DNA from: Epiperipatus broadwayi
Taxonomy: Eukaryota > Onychophora > Udeonychophora > Euonychophora > Peripatidae
Reading direction: 5' to 3'
NCBI GenBank assembly: GCA_028023455.1
Contig: JAQFVV010006305.1
Coordinates: forward strand, 3,835,001 to 3,899,000
Length of the DNA: 64,000 nucleotides
Positions 23,700 to 37,285 of this stretch are shown here, in pieces. The notes under the pieces were generated by a model. It saw only the letters and a program-made list of their open reading frames with translations, was not told the origin of the DNA and ran no database searches. Within the stretch, counting starts at the first letter, position 1. Every line of letters starts with the position of its first letter. Position numbers and translations under genes: made by a program.

Positions 23700-24580
23700 G
23701 GTCTCCATAAATTGTTGTATCCATTTATTTAAAAAAATTTAAATTTGAGATATATTTAATTATATGATTTTAATTTTGTTTATAACAATCTTTTTAAAAG
23801 TGTAATTAAAGTAATTCATGAGTGTTTGATATGTGAAAATTGTGCTGATGTTTGAGAGAGACATTTCAATGGGAATGATAATGGTATATGGTTGGGAAAA
23901 CTGGCCATAAGCAATACTGCATTAATAAATTTAATAAATAAATGTTTAAAGTTAAAGTTTTAAAAGACAAGTTAAAATTAAATGCATATATTTATTTGTT
24001 GATAAGGATTAAAATTTAATAAATGAATATAAATATTTTAATTATTAGTATTAAATAATAGAAGATTAATATTTGATTTTAATAATATCGAATTATTATT
24101 TTAAAAGCTGTTATAATATATTATTTATTTTAAAAATATTTATTTTAAAAAAATGAATTGTTAGTTTATTTTTAGATTATTACAAGTGTCTATAACTCTG
24201 TTGTAAAAAACAAATGTTAATTAAAATACATACACACATGTTTTGGAAGTTTTTTTAGTAAAGTTGCAAAGCTATTTTAAAAATTCTGTTATAAAATTTA
24301 TAAATATTATATTGGTTATCATGAGATAAAAGTAAAAATAATTAATGTGAAATATTAAATCTGATTTTTAAAATATTGCTTAAAAACATAACGAATAAAA
24401 TAGACTTAGTTTGTTTATAAAAATAATCTTATAAAAGTTAAAAGTAAAGTAAGAGAGAATATTTTAAAAAATGTTTAATGGATTTAAATAAATGACAAAG
24501 ATTAATTTAAGAATTTAATAATGTGATAAATAATAAATATTAAAAAGTCATTATTTATTTTTAATTCTGTCTTGTTGGTG
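23700..24580. other. AT-rich DNA, nothing recognised
   Basis: No coding or repeat signal seen. Confidence 0.5.
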
Positions 24581-24617
24581 AAATATGTAAATAAGCTAGC
24601 AAGTCAATTGTTTAATT

Positions 24618-24652
24618 CACCAATCAAGTGGGAGTTTTCTTCCGGTATAAAA
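24618..24652 (+). promoter_or_regulatory. CCAAT/TATA-like promoter candidate
   Basis: CACCAATCAAGTGGG at 24618 is followed about 25 bases on by GGTATAAAACC, then a stretch with higher GC including TTCGGAGGGGACTTG. The CCAAT-TATA spacing is short but plausible for a pol II promoter, and this is one of the few GC-richer stretches in the area. No ORF follows, so it could be the remains of an LTR or another element. The call rests on motifs only. Confidence 0.25.
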
Positions 24653-24699
24653 CCAAGGTTCAATTGTTCGGAGGGGACTTGTGATTGAAATTCTTAAAG

Positions 24700-27600
24700 T
24701 ATAGTATGCTATTAAAAATAGCTAAGTGATTATAGACGCTCTTAAAATCGTTTTAAAATTATTAGAGAGTAGTTTTAAAAAATAATTTATAAAAGTTACC
24801 GATGAATATGCAGTGTTAATTTGTTATATTTCCCTATTGATTGTTTCTTATTAAAGCTCAATTTATTATCAAATAATCATGAAGACATCGTATGAGGATA
24901 AAATATATTGGAGACTTTATACTAAAATTTTAACAAACGCTGGATTAACTTGGAGAGTTTCTAGATGCATAAAAATAATACGTTGGACCTTATATAATTT
25001 TAAAAGCTAATGGTAGTTAATTTCTATGAAATAGATATTTAAAAAAATGAGAAATACTTCTTTATGAAGCAAGTATTTGTAAATTCTAAATTTAAATATA
25101 TATCTTGGTAAAGATATAATATGTAACAGTAATTATAAATATTTGCCTTGTTAAGTCTTTATGGTTTAAAAGACTACACTTTAATAGTTTTTAAAAGGCA
25201 AATAAATTGAAAATCTAATGGGTAAAGAAATACCTGTATAAAAATTATTGTATTATTAAAGTCTGGACGCTGGTCGTACAAAAGACTTTAAAAATAATCT
25301 TACCTAAATATTTCTTATGGAATGCGCAAATCTACGTGGATATCCAAATTAAATCAATTAAAAATAATTAAATCAGAACTTTGTAAATTATAGACTAATT
25401 CTAAAAAATAATAACTTTAAAATAATTTTCCTATAAAGAAGAGAATATGGATCCTATAAACTATTTTAATTTTATTTTATTTTATGGTAAAACTAACTTT
25501 GACTTTATTTTTTAAAAAAAGAACGTTTTCATTTTTGTCATAAAAACTTTTAAAGAACACGTGATGTACCGGAAAAGGAAGTAATGTTTAGTGAAAACTT
25601 GTGCCTAGGAAAAAGAACAATGATAACTGGATGAAAACACCGTTGGATGTTATGTAATATTTTTATTTATTAACTAACATAAATATTTCATTAATTATTG
25701 ATTTATTAAAGATAGGAAAGGTACATTTACATTTTTTTTTAAATAATAACTAAATACTAATATAACTTTTATTTGCATAAAGTTTATTTTATAATTATAC
25801 AACACGTAATATTTTAAAGAATAATTGTTGAGTGTAAATGTGAAAATTATTTTGTAAAACTGGAATCCTGGAGGACATCGTGACGGACTGTACATAGAAG
25901 TGTTATTTATGGTAAAATTGTGTAATAATAATAATAATTTGATGTATTTAATATGTTTTCTTTAGATCAACCAAATGTTATATGATTATTGAATGAATGT
26001 ATTAATGTTTAAATAATATACATGCACAAGATTAATAATAGCAGTTTTTATTTTAATATGCATATTTTAAATTGATGATATAAGTTTAGTACAACGTAAT
26101 ATGAGAACCTAGAAATAATTATATGATTCTTTCCTGAATGAATTTCAATGTTTCTGTTCCAATATTAGAAATCAGATTTATTATACTAGTGTAAGTTATT
26201 TATTTTTTCTTTTAAAGTTAGTAAGAAGTATAAGGTCTATATTTTATTTTATTTTTATTAGATGAGTTACGTTAATTTTACATAGAAATTTATATTTTTG
26301 ATTGAAGGCTTATTGTATATAGATGATGAGGTATAAGAGAGTTTGGATCGTTGTTATTTTTGTATAAAAATGGGTCATCTATTTTGTTAAAGTTGGATAA
26401 GGTTAAAATGATATTTGTAGATAGAAGTTTATTAGGAGGAAATAGGAATAACAAGTAAAAGTGTAATAATTAAAATGGAAAAGAATCATAAAATTTTATT
26501 TAACATTATACTTTATAAAAGTTGAAATTATTGAATACTTTTAAAATATTATTTTTAAAAGTACATATACATATTGCATATTTTAATAAGACATGTAGTA
26601 TGACATTATATTGGAATGAAATAAACAGTGATAATCAAAAATTGTTATTAAATACAAAGTTATATCAATTTATACATTAATTAATATTCGAGTCATACTG
26701 ATAATAAATGTAATACAGCCTTATACATTATAATATAAATAACAGTAGGACTTATGTGAAATAGCATTTTTAATTATTAAAGTTTGTTTATTTACATACA
26801 TGCTACATGAATGATACCTTACATAAAATCTTTTCTTATACTAATTGATAATAAATAATGTTTATGTAAATTAAAGTCATAAACTTAATTGAATTTTATT
26901 AATAAAATATTCTCTGAAATGTATAAATTATCTACTTATAGTTATGGAAATAATAACGGTGTAAAAATCTTGTATTATTATTTTTTGTTATTTTTATTTT
27001 CTTTAGTTTCATTTAAATGTAAATAGTGTAAATAAATTATTTGTTAAAGTTAATGTAAATAAATTTGTTAAGTTGTTTAAAAGATGTGTTGAATTCATTA
27101 TTTTACACCACAGCATTTGACAACAGATAATTTAAATAAACATAATATTTGCACAATATGAATTTATTATTTTATTATTTTGAGAAAGAAACACAGTATT
27201 TTCTTAATATAATTTATAGAAATTGATTGACATTAACATATGATATTATAATGGTCATAAAGTAATTATAATGCACAGTATAAGAGTATAATACTATTTA
27301 TTGCCACAGATTGTTGAATAATAAGATTTTGGTATATTTTAAAATTAAGATACTATATGGAAATGAAAGACATGTATATGATTTACTTATTTTCTTAATG
27401 ATTAAAAGTATAATCCAATAGATAAGATTAGGATATACCCTAAAGATTATTATTGTTAGTGATTATTATTAGAATAAGTTAGGTGTATTTAGGTTTGATA
27501 TTAAATCCCTTATCATTCCTATTTACATGAATTATTATTACTTTAAGATAATTAGAAGAACCTGAGATCATTTTAATTATATTTCCTTAACAATAGATTG

Positions 27601-27976
27601 AGATTTATTTATCTATTATTATTAAAGATAATACATTTATAAAAGCCATAAGAGTGCTGTAGAGTTAGTAATAGGATAATAAAGAGGTAATAGTATTCTT
27701 ATGCCATTGAGACAGTGTCTTGGAAAGACATTGATTCAATGTAAATCTGATTACCAATTGTAACTTCACTTCACAGTCTCATGATTTTAATTAAATATTT
27801 ATTTAATTAGTATATAATATTGAACTAAATTAATTTTTGATAAGTTTGGAATAAATCTGATAAGTTATAATATTATAAAAATATATTAAAGATAGTTGTA
27901 CATATTTTAGCCGAGCATAATAATTTGATTGAGCTAGTCATATTTTAAATTATATCATATATCGAGAAGTGAGGGT

Positions 27977-27979
<3 letters not shown>
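24700..27979. other. AT-rich DNA downstream of the promoter-like motif
   Basis: No frame with a recognisable domain. A few less AT-rich islands (about 25260-25345, 25555-25655 and 25860-25900) are unexplained; they could be remains of a non-coding transcript or an old element. Confidence 0.4.

Positions 27980-28016
<37 letters not shown>
27980..28016. repeat. (TA)n microsatellite
   Basis: About 18 TA units. Confidence 0.95.
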
Positions 28017-28019
<3 letters not shown>

Positions 28020-28199
28020 TAAAAAGAATTAAATATTTAGAGTTTTGTAAGATGGTAGAAAAAGTTAGTAACGATATAAATAAATATAATTGTAATTAGT
28101 AAGAAAAAACTAAAAAAAATAAAATAAAAGTTTCAAAAGTGTAAAACAATATCTTGGTATTGTTAAAAAAGTTGTTTTTGCATTAGATGAAGTTATTAC

Positions 28200-29665
28200 T
28201 AAAAAGAGAGATACTGAAATGAAATATATGGTGAAATACTATACAGAATTATCCAGTAATAAAGAGTAGAAAAAACAAAATATCTCATATGGTTATTACA
28301 TCATTTTAAATGAAAAAATGAGACGTGCAATAAAATCTATTTTTAAAAAATGCCAAGCAATGTTGGTATTATAATTAATATCTAAGAAGCAGTGAAGAAA
28401 TTGAAAAATTATTGGTAAACGTGTACACTATGTATCTAAATAATAAATATGTACCTGATGATTGGAAGAATATAATACTGATATTTAGGAAAGGTGGTAA
28501 AATATATTAGAAATTACAGAGCTATCAGATTTTAATTAGTTCTATACAAATCTTTACCAAGATTTTGATCAACCAAAAGAACAAGCTAGATTTTAAAGTG
28601 GTTTTAACACAGTGAATCATATGCAAGTAGTGAAAGAAGTTATAGAAAGGACCAATAAAAATATAAGTTATCATTATGTTTTAGATTTGTAGATTATGAA
28701 AAGCTATTCGAGTATATAAGCATTTTGAAAGTGATTATAGCATTGGATCATCAAGATATAGATCTGAGATATTGTCACATTCTTAAAAATATTCATCAAA
28801 ATATCATCACCAGTAATTAGATTACATGCTGATACTAAGATTGCCAAAACTTTTTACAGTAGTTTTAGAAGAAATATTTGGTGGATTAAAATTAGAAGCT
28901 AAGGGAGTAAAAATAAATGGGGATTATTTAAGTCATGCATATTTTATGGATGATATTGTTGTTTTTAAAATACTGATTCATGATTTCAGCAAATGTTCAA
29001 GAGTTAGTAGATAAAATATAAAAAAACGCTGGACTAAAGATAAACACTAAAAAGTCTAAACTAATTTTCATTAGATTTTCCAAAAGAATAAATAGATTAA
29101 TAACTCTGAATTAGAGAAAGTTAACAACTACAAATACCTTGACCAAACTATTAATATAGATAGCCACATAAGAAATGAAATTATTTATAGAAGTGTTTTT
29201 ATAAAAAATATAATATTAAAATGAGATATGCCTGCATCTTTGAAAACAAAGATTTTAAATAGATGTGTTTTGACAGTTTTTCTTATAGATCTAAAACAGG
29301 ACATTTAATAGTTGAACAGCTCATAAATTCAACAAAGTATAAAGAGATTATGTTCAGAGTTTAAAAAGGGATTGAAAAGATACATAAGTGAGAGAACAAA
29401 CCGATATAACTGATGTTATAGAAAATATTAAGAAATTGAAATGGAGCTGGAATGAATATATTTCTAGAAAAAATGATAATAGATGGACAATTGAAGTTTT
29501 AAATGGATTCCCAAGAGATTGTAAAAGATCTAGAATGAAACCATATGTAAAATGGATGTATAACATAAGAAAGTTCACTGGTGTGTTGTGGAGAAAGGAG
29601 GATGGAGATGAGGGAAACTGAATTAAACTTGGAAAGACCTTCATCCTGCAGTGAATAAATAATGG
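28200..29665 (+). mobile_element. RTE-type LINE relic, plus strand
   Basis: Pieces in order: VPDDWKNIILIFRKGGK at about 28450 (RT linker), the segment before RT motif A at about 28570-28800 (FVDYEKLFE after frame correction), FMDDIVVFK near 28945-28975 at the catalytic position, NYKYLDQTINIDSH at about 29125, and ITDVIENIKKLKWSW, RWTIEVLNGFPRDC at 29400-29520. It ends with TTGGAAAGACCTTCATCCTG, the same terminus as the minus-strand copy at 18.75 kb. It is heavily mutated. The 5' part including the endonuclease is missing. Confidence 0.85.
29388..29621 (+). pseudogene. RTE LINE ORF C terminus
   Basis: A 77-codon frame with ENIKKLKWSWNEYISR, DNRWTIEVLNG and a closing VLWRKEDGDEGN, matching the C terminus of RTE-type elements (RIKRLKW.WAGH..R..D.RWT..VL.W.PR). 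The GH after WA is replaced. Minus-strand frames over the same bases (29354-29723) are shadows. Confidence 0.8.
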
Positions 29666-29669
29666 TTGA

Positions 29670-32600
29670 AAATGATTGATAATTATATATATACACTTTA
29701 ACAGTGCATGGATTTTCAATCATCTTGTTTGCATTTAATATAATTTTTCAAAAATCAACATTAAGTAAAATAATAATTTCATTGTTTATAAAATAGAAAT
29801 TTCATAGATGGGAAGTTCACAAATTAGATCCTTTTCTAAATGGACAATCAAAAAAGGTATAAGTGATTTAAATTACAATGGTCATTACCAATATTATTAT
29901 ACTATGTATTTTATATAATTATCACAAGAAAACAGCATTATCTAAATAAAATTAAAGTGTTGTGTTTACTGGTTATATGTGAAATTAGAAGTTATCAAAG
30001 TAAAAGAAATTTAAATATCATTTGCCATTTGAAAAACAATACATTTTTTTTAGGTTTTCAGTAAGATTTATTGTGAAATAATGACATATGGAACATGAAA
30101 ACAACATATATTCCTCTCTTAATAATTCCATTTCTTATATATATATATATATAATTTTCATATTTCTATTTATAATTTTCAAATTCATAATATTTTATAA
30201 ATTTTCTTAACTTTTTTCCACAAAAAAGTGTTAAAACCAAACATTAATATATATACTGTAAGAATAATAAAAGCATACATATATTTATTATAACTGTTGC
30301 TGCTTAACTGATTCTTCCGGAATACTGTTCTAAAAACAGTTTTTAATACTGTCATGACTTCATCTCATATAAGCATGACAGGAAGCATTTTTTGAATCAA
30401 ATACACACAATTTTACCATCATATAGTATTTTTTCTGCATGGAAGTAATTTTTAAATTTGATCCACAAATTTTATACAGTATAAAGTTATACTAGTTATA
30501 GTGTAGCAATAGTTAACAATATTCATAACAAGTGATACAGAATTATGTGCCATTATTTATATAATTTGTGCAGTATGATATTCTTTTGTTGTCATTGAAA
30601 TATTATTAAAATATTTTTATTAAAATTATTGCCTATCAGTAAGGTAACAATAATATTTTGATCTGTTCCTTGCTTCCCATTGTGCACATTTAGAGCCATA
30701 TAATCTTGAAATGAGCAATATTTCATCATCATAATTGGCAGTTAAATACTAGCTATTATGGTATAATGTCTTGGATAACAAGGGCAAGGAAACAGCATAT
30801 TTTTTTGGTCTTGTCTTTTTCAATAAAAATATGAAATTCAACTTATTTTAAATATTATTTGCATATATTGCTGCAAGTTATAACATCTAAAAACTACTGC
30901 ACAGTAAAAATCGAAAGATTTCACACTGTATGTTTATAATTAGAACTCAGTGAGTTGAGTGTGAAGATGTTTAAGATTCACGCTTTCAGATCGAAGTACT
31001 TTGGACTGGCTTGAATATATAGAAAGACAAGTAAAGATGAGAGTGGAACCACTCTTTTCTTGTTAAATTCTCTGTCTCAGTATTTGTGATCTGATTGGCT
31101 AAGCGCTAGAGAGGTTTGCACTCTCTCAGTTTAATTTAATGATTTAAATAATTTAAAACATAAAACATTGATAATTGTCTTTAAAATGATGCTTTCTTTT
31201 AAACATCAGATTCTATTCACAGTTTGACTCTCAAAAAGAACAATGGTTTTTTCCCTCTCTCAATTCTGACAGCATGCCCGTGCTCTAAATAATAATAATT
31301 ATCTGAAATAAATGATAGATCACAATATAGGTTTTTAATTTTATTCTCAAGCAAAAATAATAATAAAAAAAACTTTACAAGTGCAAAACAGCAACTGTTG
31401 AGAATATATAATCATAAAAATATTGTTAAACTTTCATTACCAGTTAAATAAAAAAAAAACAAAACAACAAAACATATTCATCATTTATTAAAAATGATTA
31501 ACTTTCTGATAGTTTTAAAATCTGAAGTTAAAATTGCAAACAGCATATTTATATTTAAAAAAAAGGTAAGATAATATTATTTCAAAATGATTATGAAGGC
31601 AAGAAGTAAATGTTAATTTGGTATTTTTTAAATTCATCATTTATTATTTCACACAAAACTAATTTTGGTGCTTATTTAATCCATATTTTATGTCTTTAAA
31701 TATTGTATATAAATATAAAATATATTGTATTAAAAAAGTAATACTTATCTTATGTTGTGTGTGAATATTAATGTCTGTATATAAAAGCAGTATTTGCACT
31801 TTAATAGAGACTAATATTATTCATATGGGAATATAAAACAGATATATCACAAATTTGATCTTCATATATTATTAATTATTCTAAAACTAATTGGACAAAA
31901 AATTATACCTCTTGTGTATTATATTTTAATAATTATAAATATATTCAAACCTTTTAAAATATTTCATCAGGTAACTAATGATGATTAGTGTGTGCTCATC
32001 TTTTAAATGCATCGTCCTTAAATTAAAGTTGAAGTTATATTTTACTTGTATTTTTCTTTATAATCAATATACCTTAAGTTATAAGACTAATATATTTCAG
32101 ACCAAGAAAAAAATACTTAAAAATAACTGAAAAGTCTTCTCATACAAATAAAAACATTTGCTAAAGATAATGTATACTTAAATAAATTAAATGCATGAGA
32201 GTAGTCAACACTTTAACATTATCGTACAACTAATAATAACATTTTATATGTATATATTAATCAAAGTAATACTGAGAAAACAATATAATCTATAACTACT
32301 TATTCTGTCATATATTAATAGATTATAGTTAATATATAAAGAATATCATACATTTTATGCATTATGAATCAATCTTCTATATATGTATATAAATGTTTAA
32401 CTTTATATTAGTTAAATTGTTTAAAGAGGCATGTTTTATTATTTATCTTTTTAAAATGGGCATTTGACATTAAAACCTATATAACATTATGCAAATTATT
32501 TAAAATTATTAGGCTAAATCAACAAGGAGTTCAAGTAGAGACACCTAAATTTTTATGTATATGTTTGAAGTCAAGCAATAAAATATATGTATAAGACAAT

Positions 32601-33110
32601 ATATGTCTCAACAATAATTATGTATTTCTATACAAAAATATTAAATAGATTAAATTACTAAAAAAGCACATTTTATTAAGTAAAGACTGAATTAAAATTT
32701 AGTCATCATTGTCAGAATAAATAAAAATAGAGATGACATTTAAAGTTGAATAAATAAAAATATTAAAATATACACTAAGAAATCCATATGTGTAGTTGCA
32801 TAGAAATCTAAAAATTTATACAATTAAACTTCAAGATGGTAAATAATATCAATTATGAAAATTATAGAAACTGAAACTCTAATCCATATTACCCAAATAT
32901 TTTGCTTGTTAAAATAAGTATAAAATTTGCAATAACTTGTGTGATTTTATAACATCAAATTATTTGATGAATCATTATTATTCTGACATTAAAAATTACA
33001 CGATGAATATAATTCAAATGGAAGTAATAAATATATAATAATTAGTATGCTTAAAATTATGAAATAATTTTTTAATAATAAAATAATGCAAAAAAATCAG
33101 AAACCATAAA
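29670..33110. other. AT-rich DNA with one less AT-rich island
   Basis: Mostly featureless. At about 30945-31135 a less AT-rich stretch contains GAGTGGAACCACTC (a short palindrome) and TAGAGAGGTTTGCACTCTCT, with no ORF. It may be a decayed repeat. Nothing else recognised. Confidence 0.45.
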
Positions 33111-33148
33111 TTATATCATTGTGGAACATACACAGGATTTCAAATATA

Positions 33149-33520
33149 TTATCTCAAATTTACTAAACTTTCCCATAATCTATTTCTATTTACTCTATCA
33201 TATGCCTTCTCTATATCTATAAAAACCATATATAACTGTCTACCTATACTTCTACTCATATCCATAAGAAGTGTAGGTACAAATAAACTATTTCCTATAC
33301 GCTTATCTGATCGAAAATCTTCTTGCATTTCTCTCACTATATTAGTTTTTTCCATCTATTTGGTGACCCTTTCAGCCACCATATATGAAAAAACTTTATA
33401 TAATCCTGGTGTTACTGATATCAGTCTATAATTGCTTAACTTACTGTGATCCTTACCCTTTTTTTAAATAGTAGCCTTACTTTTGTATTACTCCAACTAT
33501 CCAGAAAATCTCTATTCTGT
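33149..33520 (-). pseudogene. CR1-like ORF2, RT N-terminal part
   Basis: The 68-codon frame (33355-33149) reads through the RT region up to motif A: EMQEDFRSDKRIGNSLFV, then LYMVFIDIEKAYDRVNRNRLW, with the motif A Asp present. Just upstream, in another frame, SNYRLISVTPGLYK fits the NYR.I segment. No motif C follows, because the element stops here. Confidence 0.8.
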
Positions 33521-34249
33521 GCCATTTATTAAAAGATGATAATTGGTTTAATTTTGTCCTATGTCCTAAATTCATTACCATCTCTGTGGCCAATCAATCT
33601 AAACTGTGTACCTTTCCACTTTTCAATTTTTTTCCTGCCTTATTCAGTTCATTTTCTGTAAATCTAATATGTCCATACTATAAGCTTTTATGCTTGTTAT
33701 TACTCTGTCTTTCACATCTAACATTTTTTTTTATATCCATTACATTCTTATTTAAGATTGTTTTTAATTCTTCCTTAGAGCTACACTCTATTTATTTCCT
33801 CATCATCTAGTAATACTATTTCTCTCTTTCCTACATTCCTTCTTTTAATGTATTTCCAAAATTTTTACTCCCATCTCTTCCACTTTTTTTAATATTCTCC
33901 AACAATTTACTATTTAATTTCATTCTCTCTCTATAATTATCTATTTTAGCCAACTTCTTTTTTTAAAATACATTTCCCATTTAACATTAACATCATTTCC
34001 ACTTTTTTTGTTCTTAATAGAACACTTATATTGTCTGCATATTTTCCCACTCTATTTTACACTTTTACTAACTTTCACTTTTCTATTAATTTTATTCTTC
34101 TGAATATTATCACTTAAAACATTATTTGCCACTTTTTCTACTTTACCACACAAGTCCATATTTCCCCCCACAATCAACTTTTCCATGATTTCTTCAACTT
34201 TTTATTTTATATTTTAATTTATTCTTGTTATTCATTCTCCAGCACATCT

Positions 34250-34970
34250 TTCACTATCCTTTCTACTTTTATTACTATTATCCATCACATTACAAGCCAT
34301 TTCTATTATTAAAAAAGTATGATCACTATTGTATACTTTCTCTTCATTATCAAACACTTTAATTTTCCATACTTCATTCATTCCCTCCTTCTCTACTAAT
34401 ACATAATCTATTGTGTGAAATATATTATTTGTAGACCATGTGCATTGTCCCTCATAAATATTTGATAAATTTCAAATGCTCAGATTTACTTTCTGATGAA
34501 AATTCTTCAAAAGCTGTCCATTCTTGATAGCTACATCATTAATTTCTTCAATATGTCCATTCTTATCACCTATAACCATTATTCTCTTTCCCACTTTTTT
34601 GAAACTCTGTATATCCTTAACTAGGCATTCATATATGCTACTGTTCCCATTCATTATTGTTTGATTATCTTTAGTGGGTATATGCATTATAGCCACCATC
34701 CATTCTTGTTTTCCTAACATCATCTTAAATCACAAATGTTCTTGACATTTAACCATATTTAATTATTTTTGACATAACTCCTATACCATCACCCCTTTTT
34801 TCTTTCCCTTTTCTATTTATACTCTGCCTACCAAGTCCTCCAGTATAGGTTCTTCTTCCCTTAACTTTGTTTCTACTACTTCTAGTACCTCACACTCTTC
34901 ATTTTTAACTGCTTTGTTTAATTCTAGGCACTTTTCTGGTCTCCTGCCACCTTGCATATTTAAATATTCA
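34250..34970 (-). pseudogene. CR1-like ORF2, APE endonuclease
   Basis: Across frames: KCLELNKAVKNEECEVLEVV and ETKLREEE (the Glu motif), then the 83-codon frame (34723-34472) with IMVIGDKNGHIEEIND (normally GDFNGH), GQCTWSTNNIFHTIDYVLV and VYNSDHTFLIIEM (catalytic SDH). The layout is that of an APE endonuclease. It would nick target DNA in an active copy; here it is interrupted by stops. Confidence 0.8.
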
Positions 34971-35399
34971 ATTTACCAATTTCTTCTTTCCTAAGTATTC
35001 TTTTATAAATTCTTTTGACTCTTTCTTCTCCATTATATTTATAAATAACTTGCTTACTATTAATTTTACAGACCCATTCCCTTTCAAGCATTTATATCTA
35101 AATCAGCAACTCTTTGTTTATTTCTTATATCCAATCCATTCTTCTTTTTTCTGATAACACTGTAATGTTAATCCCATCTCCATTTCTAAGTTTCCTGAAC
35201 TACATTCTTTATAAATCAAAACTCCCTAAACTTCACTTCTTTGTTTTGCTAAGTGCAATTCATCTTTAACTCCCTCTTAGTAATAAAAAAATCTTACACA
35301 TCCACAGACATAACATTTTCTCACACAATTTTTCAATCTCTCATTTATAGAAAATACTCTATCTAACATATACTTATTGTAAAACCTTAGAAATAATTC

Positions 35400-36095
35400 A
35401 ACTATTTCTACACTTTTTTAAATTTTACTCAAATTGCTAATTAAATCTATATATTCATCCATTACTCTCTCTGATGGCTCTGACAAATTATTTGTCCCTA
35501 CCATAACATACACATCTCTACTCCCTTGTTTCATTACTTTATCTGTAACATCCTTAATTCTAGATCCAGGCATATTCTTACATACCTGTTTCCATTTCTC
35601 CTTGCAATTATATCTCCATATTCTCTGATTAACAAATCTCCTATCAATACTGTCTCATAATTCACCTTTCCTACTACCTCTGTAACATTCTCTTCCAACT
35701 TCTGGTCTTTTTTATCTACTTCTTTACTATCATTCCTATTCAATAATTCCTTTATCTGTTCACATTTTATACCTAATGATTTTAATTTCGCTTCTATCTC
35801 CTTTACCTCTTCCTCGACCTTACTTGTTCTTTGGCTAACTGTCTCCATTGCACTACTTATTTTATCCATATCTCTTGTCACTCCATTAAAAACATACTTT
35901 ATCCTATCTTCTTCAAGTATATTTTGACTATTTCTCCTGACTTTCTCTTTAAGCTATCTACACTTAGAAACCACTTTTCATCTCTTTTATCACATTCACA
36001 CACTGACTACACAACCATAAGCCTGTTACATCCTTCCTATAATTATTTAAGAAAATGATAAACCTCATTACATAAAGTACATTCTGCCATAGCAT
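35400..36095 (-). pseudogene. CR1-like ORF1: PHD finger, coiled coil, esterase
   Basis: An ATG near 36092 opens MAECTLCNEVYHF. After a shift comes TGLWLCSQCVNVIKEM, giving CX2C and a terminal WxCxxC as in PHD fingers. The 115-codon frame (35881-35534) is a charged helical stretch with Glu/Lys/Leu heptads, then VLIGDLLIREYGD, the block I GDS region of SGNH hydrolases with the catalytic Ser altered (GDL). Further down, about 35540-35490, VMVGTNNLSEP resembles the conserved GTNN block. So the order is PHD, coiled coil, esterase. The Ser change suggests loss of activity in this copy, although it may be a random mutation. Confidence 0.78.
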
Positions 36096-37196
36096 ACCTA
36101 ATTTCTTTCTGACTACTATATATGCATTGTGAGATACAAATGCAATACATATTCCTTATTTTCCAAGTCCCTTACTTTATAACTAACTTTATATTTCCTC
36201 TCCTACTCTTCAAACCCCTTTATACAAAAGGAGAAAGACTTTACTTTCTTTCAATGGTAATCGATAAATATATATTTCCCAACCTTAATCCTCAAAATGT
36301 TGTCTTCTTTCTCAGATAAATCATTTCCTTTTTTAAATTAAAATATTCTTTAGTAGCAAAATTATTAAAAACCAACTAATCCTATATACAACTTAGTTAT
36401 AAAGCCTCCTTATAGTAAAACTGCCATAACAATAATTTTTTTAATTCTATATTTAAAATGGTATAATGAATCATTTTTCAAATGTTATAATATTTTATTC
36501 CCAAACTTTCTAAATCCAATTAAATCAATCTTCTTGACCTCAATTTTCTCTCCATGTCCACACAGTAAGTACACAATTTTCATAGTAATGCAGTTCTTTG
36601 ATGACATTCACAAAAGAAAATTATAAACTTTTACTTATTTTGCAGACCAAAACAGCCACATCAGCAAACTCCTGAATAAATAGATTTGAAATTCTAATAT
36701 TTTAATAAGGGGAAAAAAGTATTAATTTTGTGTAACTTCCTTTATGATCTTGATGATAGATAACATTCAGTTATATAAAAGATGGGATTCAATATTATTG
36801 ATTGTGATTTGTCAAAATTGGATGACATCTATTCATTATCTGTGAAATCGATTATTTCAATTCCTAAGATAGTCATTATTAAAGGTGGAACATTGAAAAC
36901 TAGATAAATTTCAGCATTTAAAGAAAATAATAACAGTAAATTAGCAATGAATAATCATTGAGCCCAAGCAGTGCAAGCAAAGTGACAAAATCAGGTAATT
37001 TCAGTCATCTAGATAATATTAAAATTTACCCAGAGTTTCAAATAATATCAAACTAAAAGTTAAATAAGATTGGATTTCCAAGACTCAAATCACAAATGAA
37101 AGTTATTACTTGTTCTTTCCATGATATTTAAAGTAAATATTCAACATCAAGATAAAACAGTCACATATGTTTTTTGTATAAACTATTCAAATTTCT

Positions 37197-37225
37197 TATA
37201 TATATATATATATATATATAGATAT

Positions 37226-37277
<52 letters not shown>
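37197..37277. repeat. Interrupted (TA)n microsatellite
   Basis: Two TA runs separated by GATATTTGAA. The 90-codon plus-strand frame over it is repeat translation. Confidence 0.93.

Positions 37278-37285
<8 letters not shown>

Larger units (their letters stand above)
33120..36110 (-). mobile_element. CR1-like LINE, 5' part present and 3' part missing
   Basis: Minus-strand order: PHD-type finger (about 36090-35990), coiled coil (35880-35720), SGNH-esterase-like region (about 35660-35440), ORF1/ORF2 junction (about 35000), APE endonuclease (about 34960-34260), linker and RT up to motif A (33500-33149). PHD plus esterase in ORF1 is described for CR1-like LINEs. Everything after RT motif A is absent, the opposite of the usual 5' truncation. 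Stops and shifts occur throughout. Unrelated AT-rich sequence follows below 33.12 kb. Confidence 0.82.

Noticed and set aside
23459-23710. 83-codon plus-strand frame with Tyr-Ile repeats
   Set aside because: Mostly the translation of TA microsatellites after the Penelope-like 3' end.
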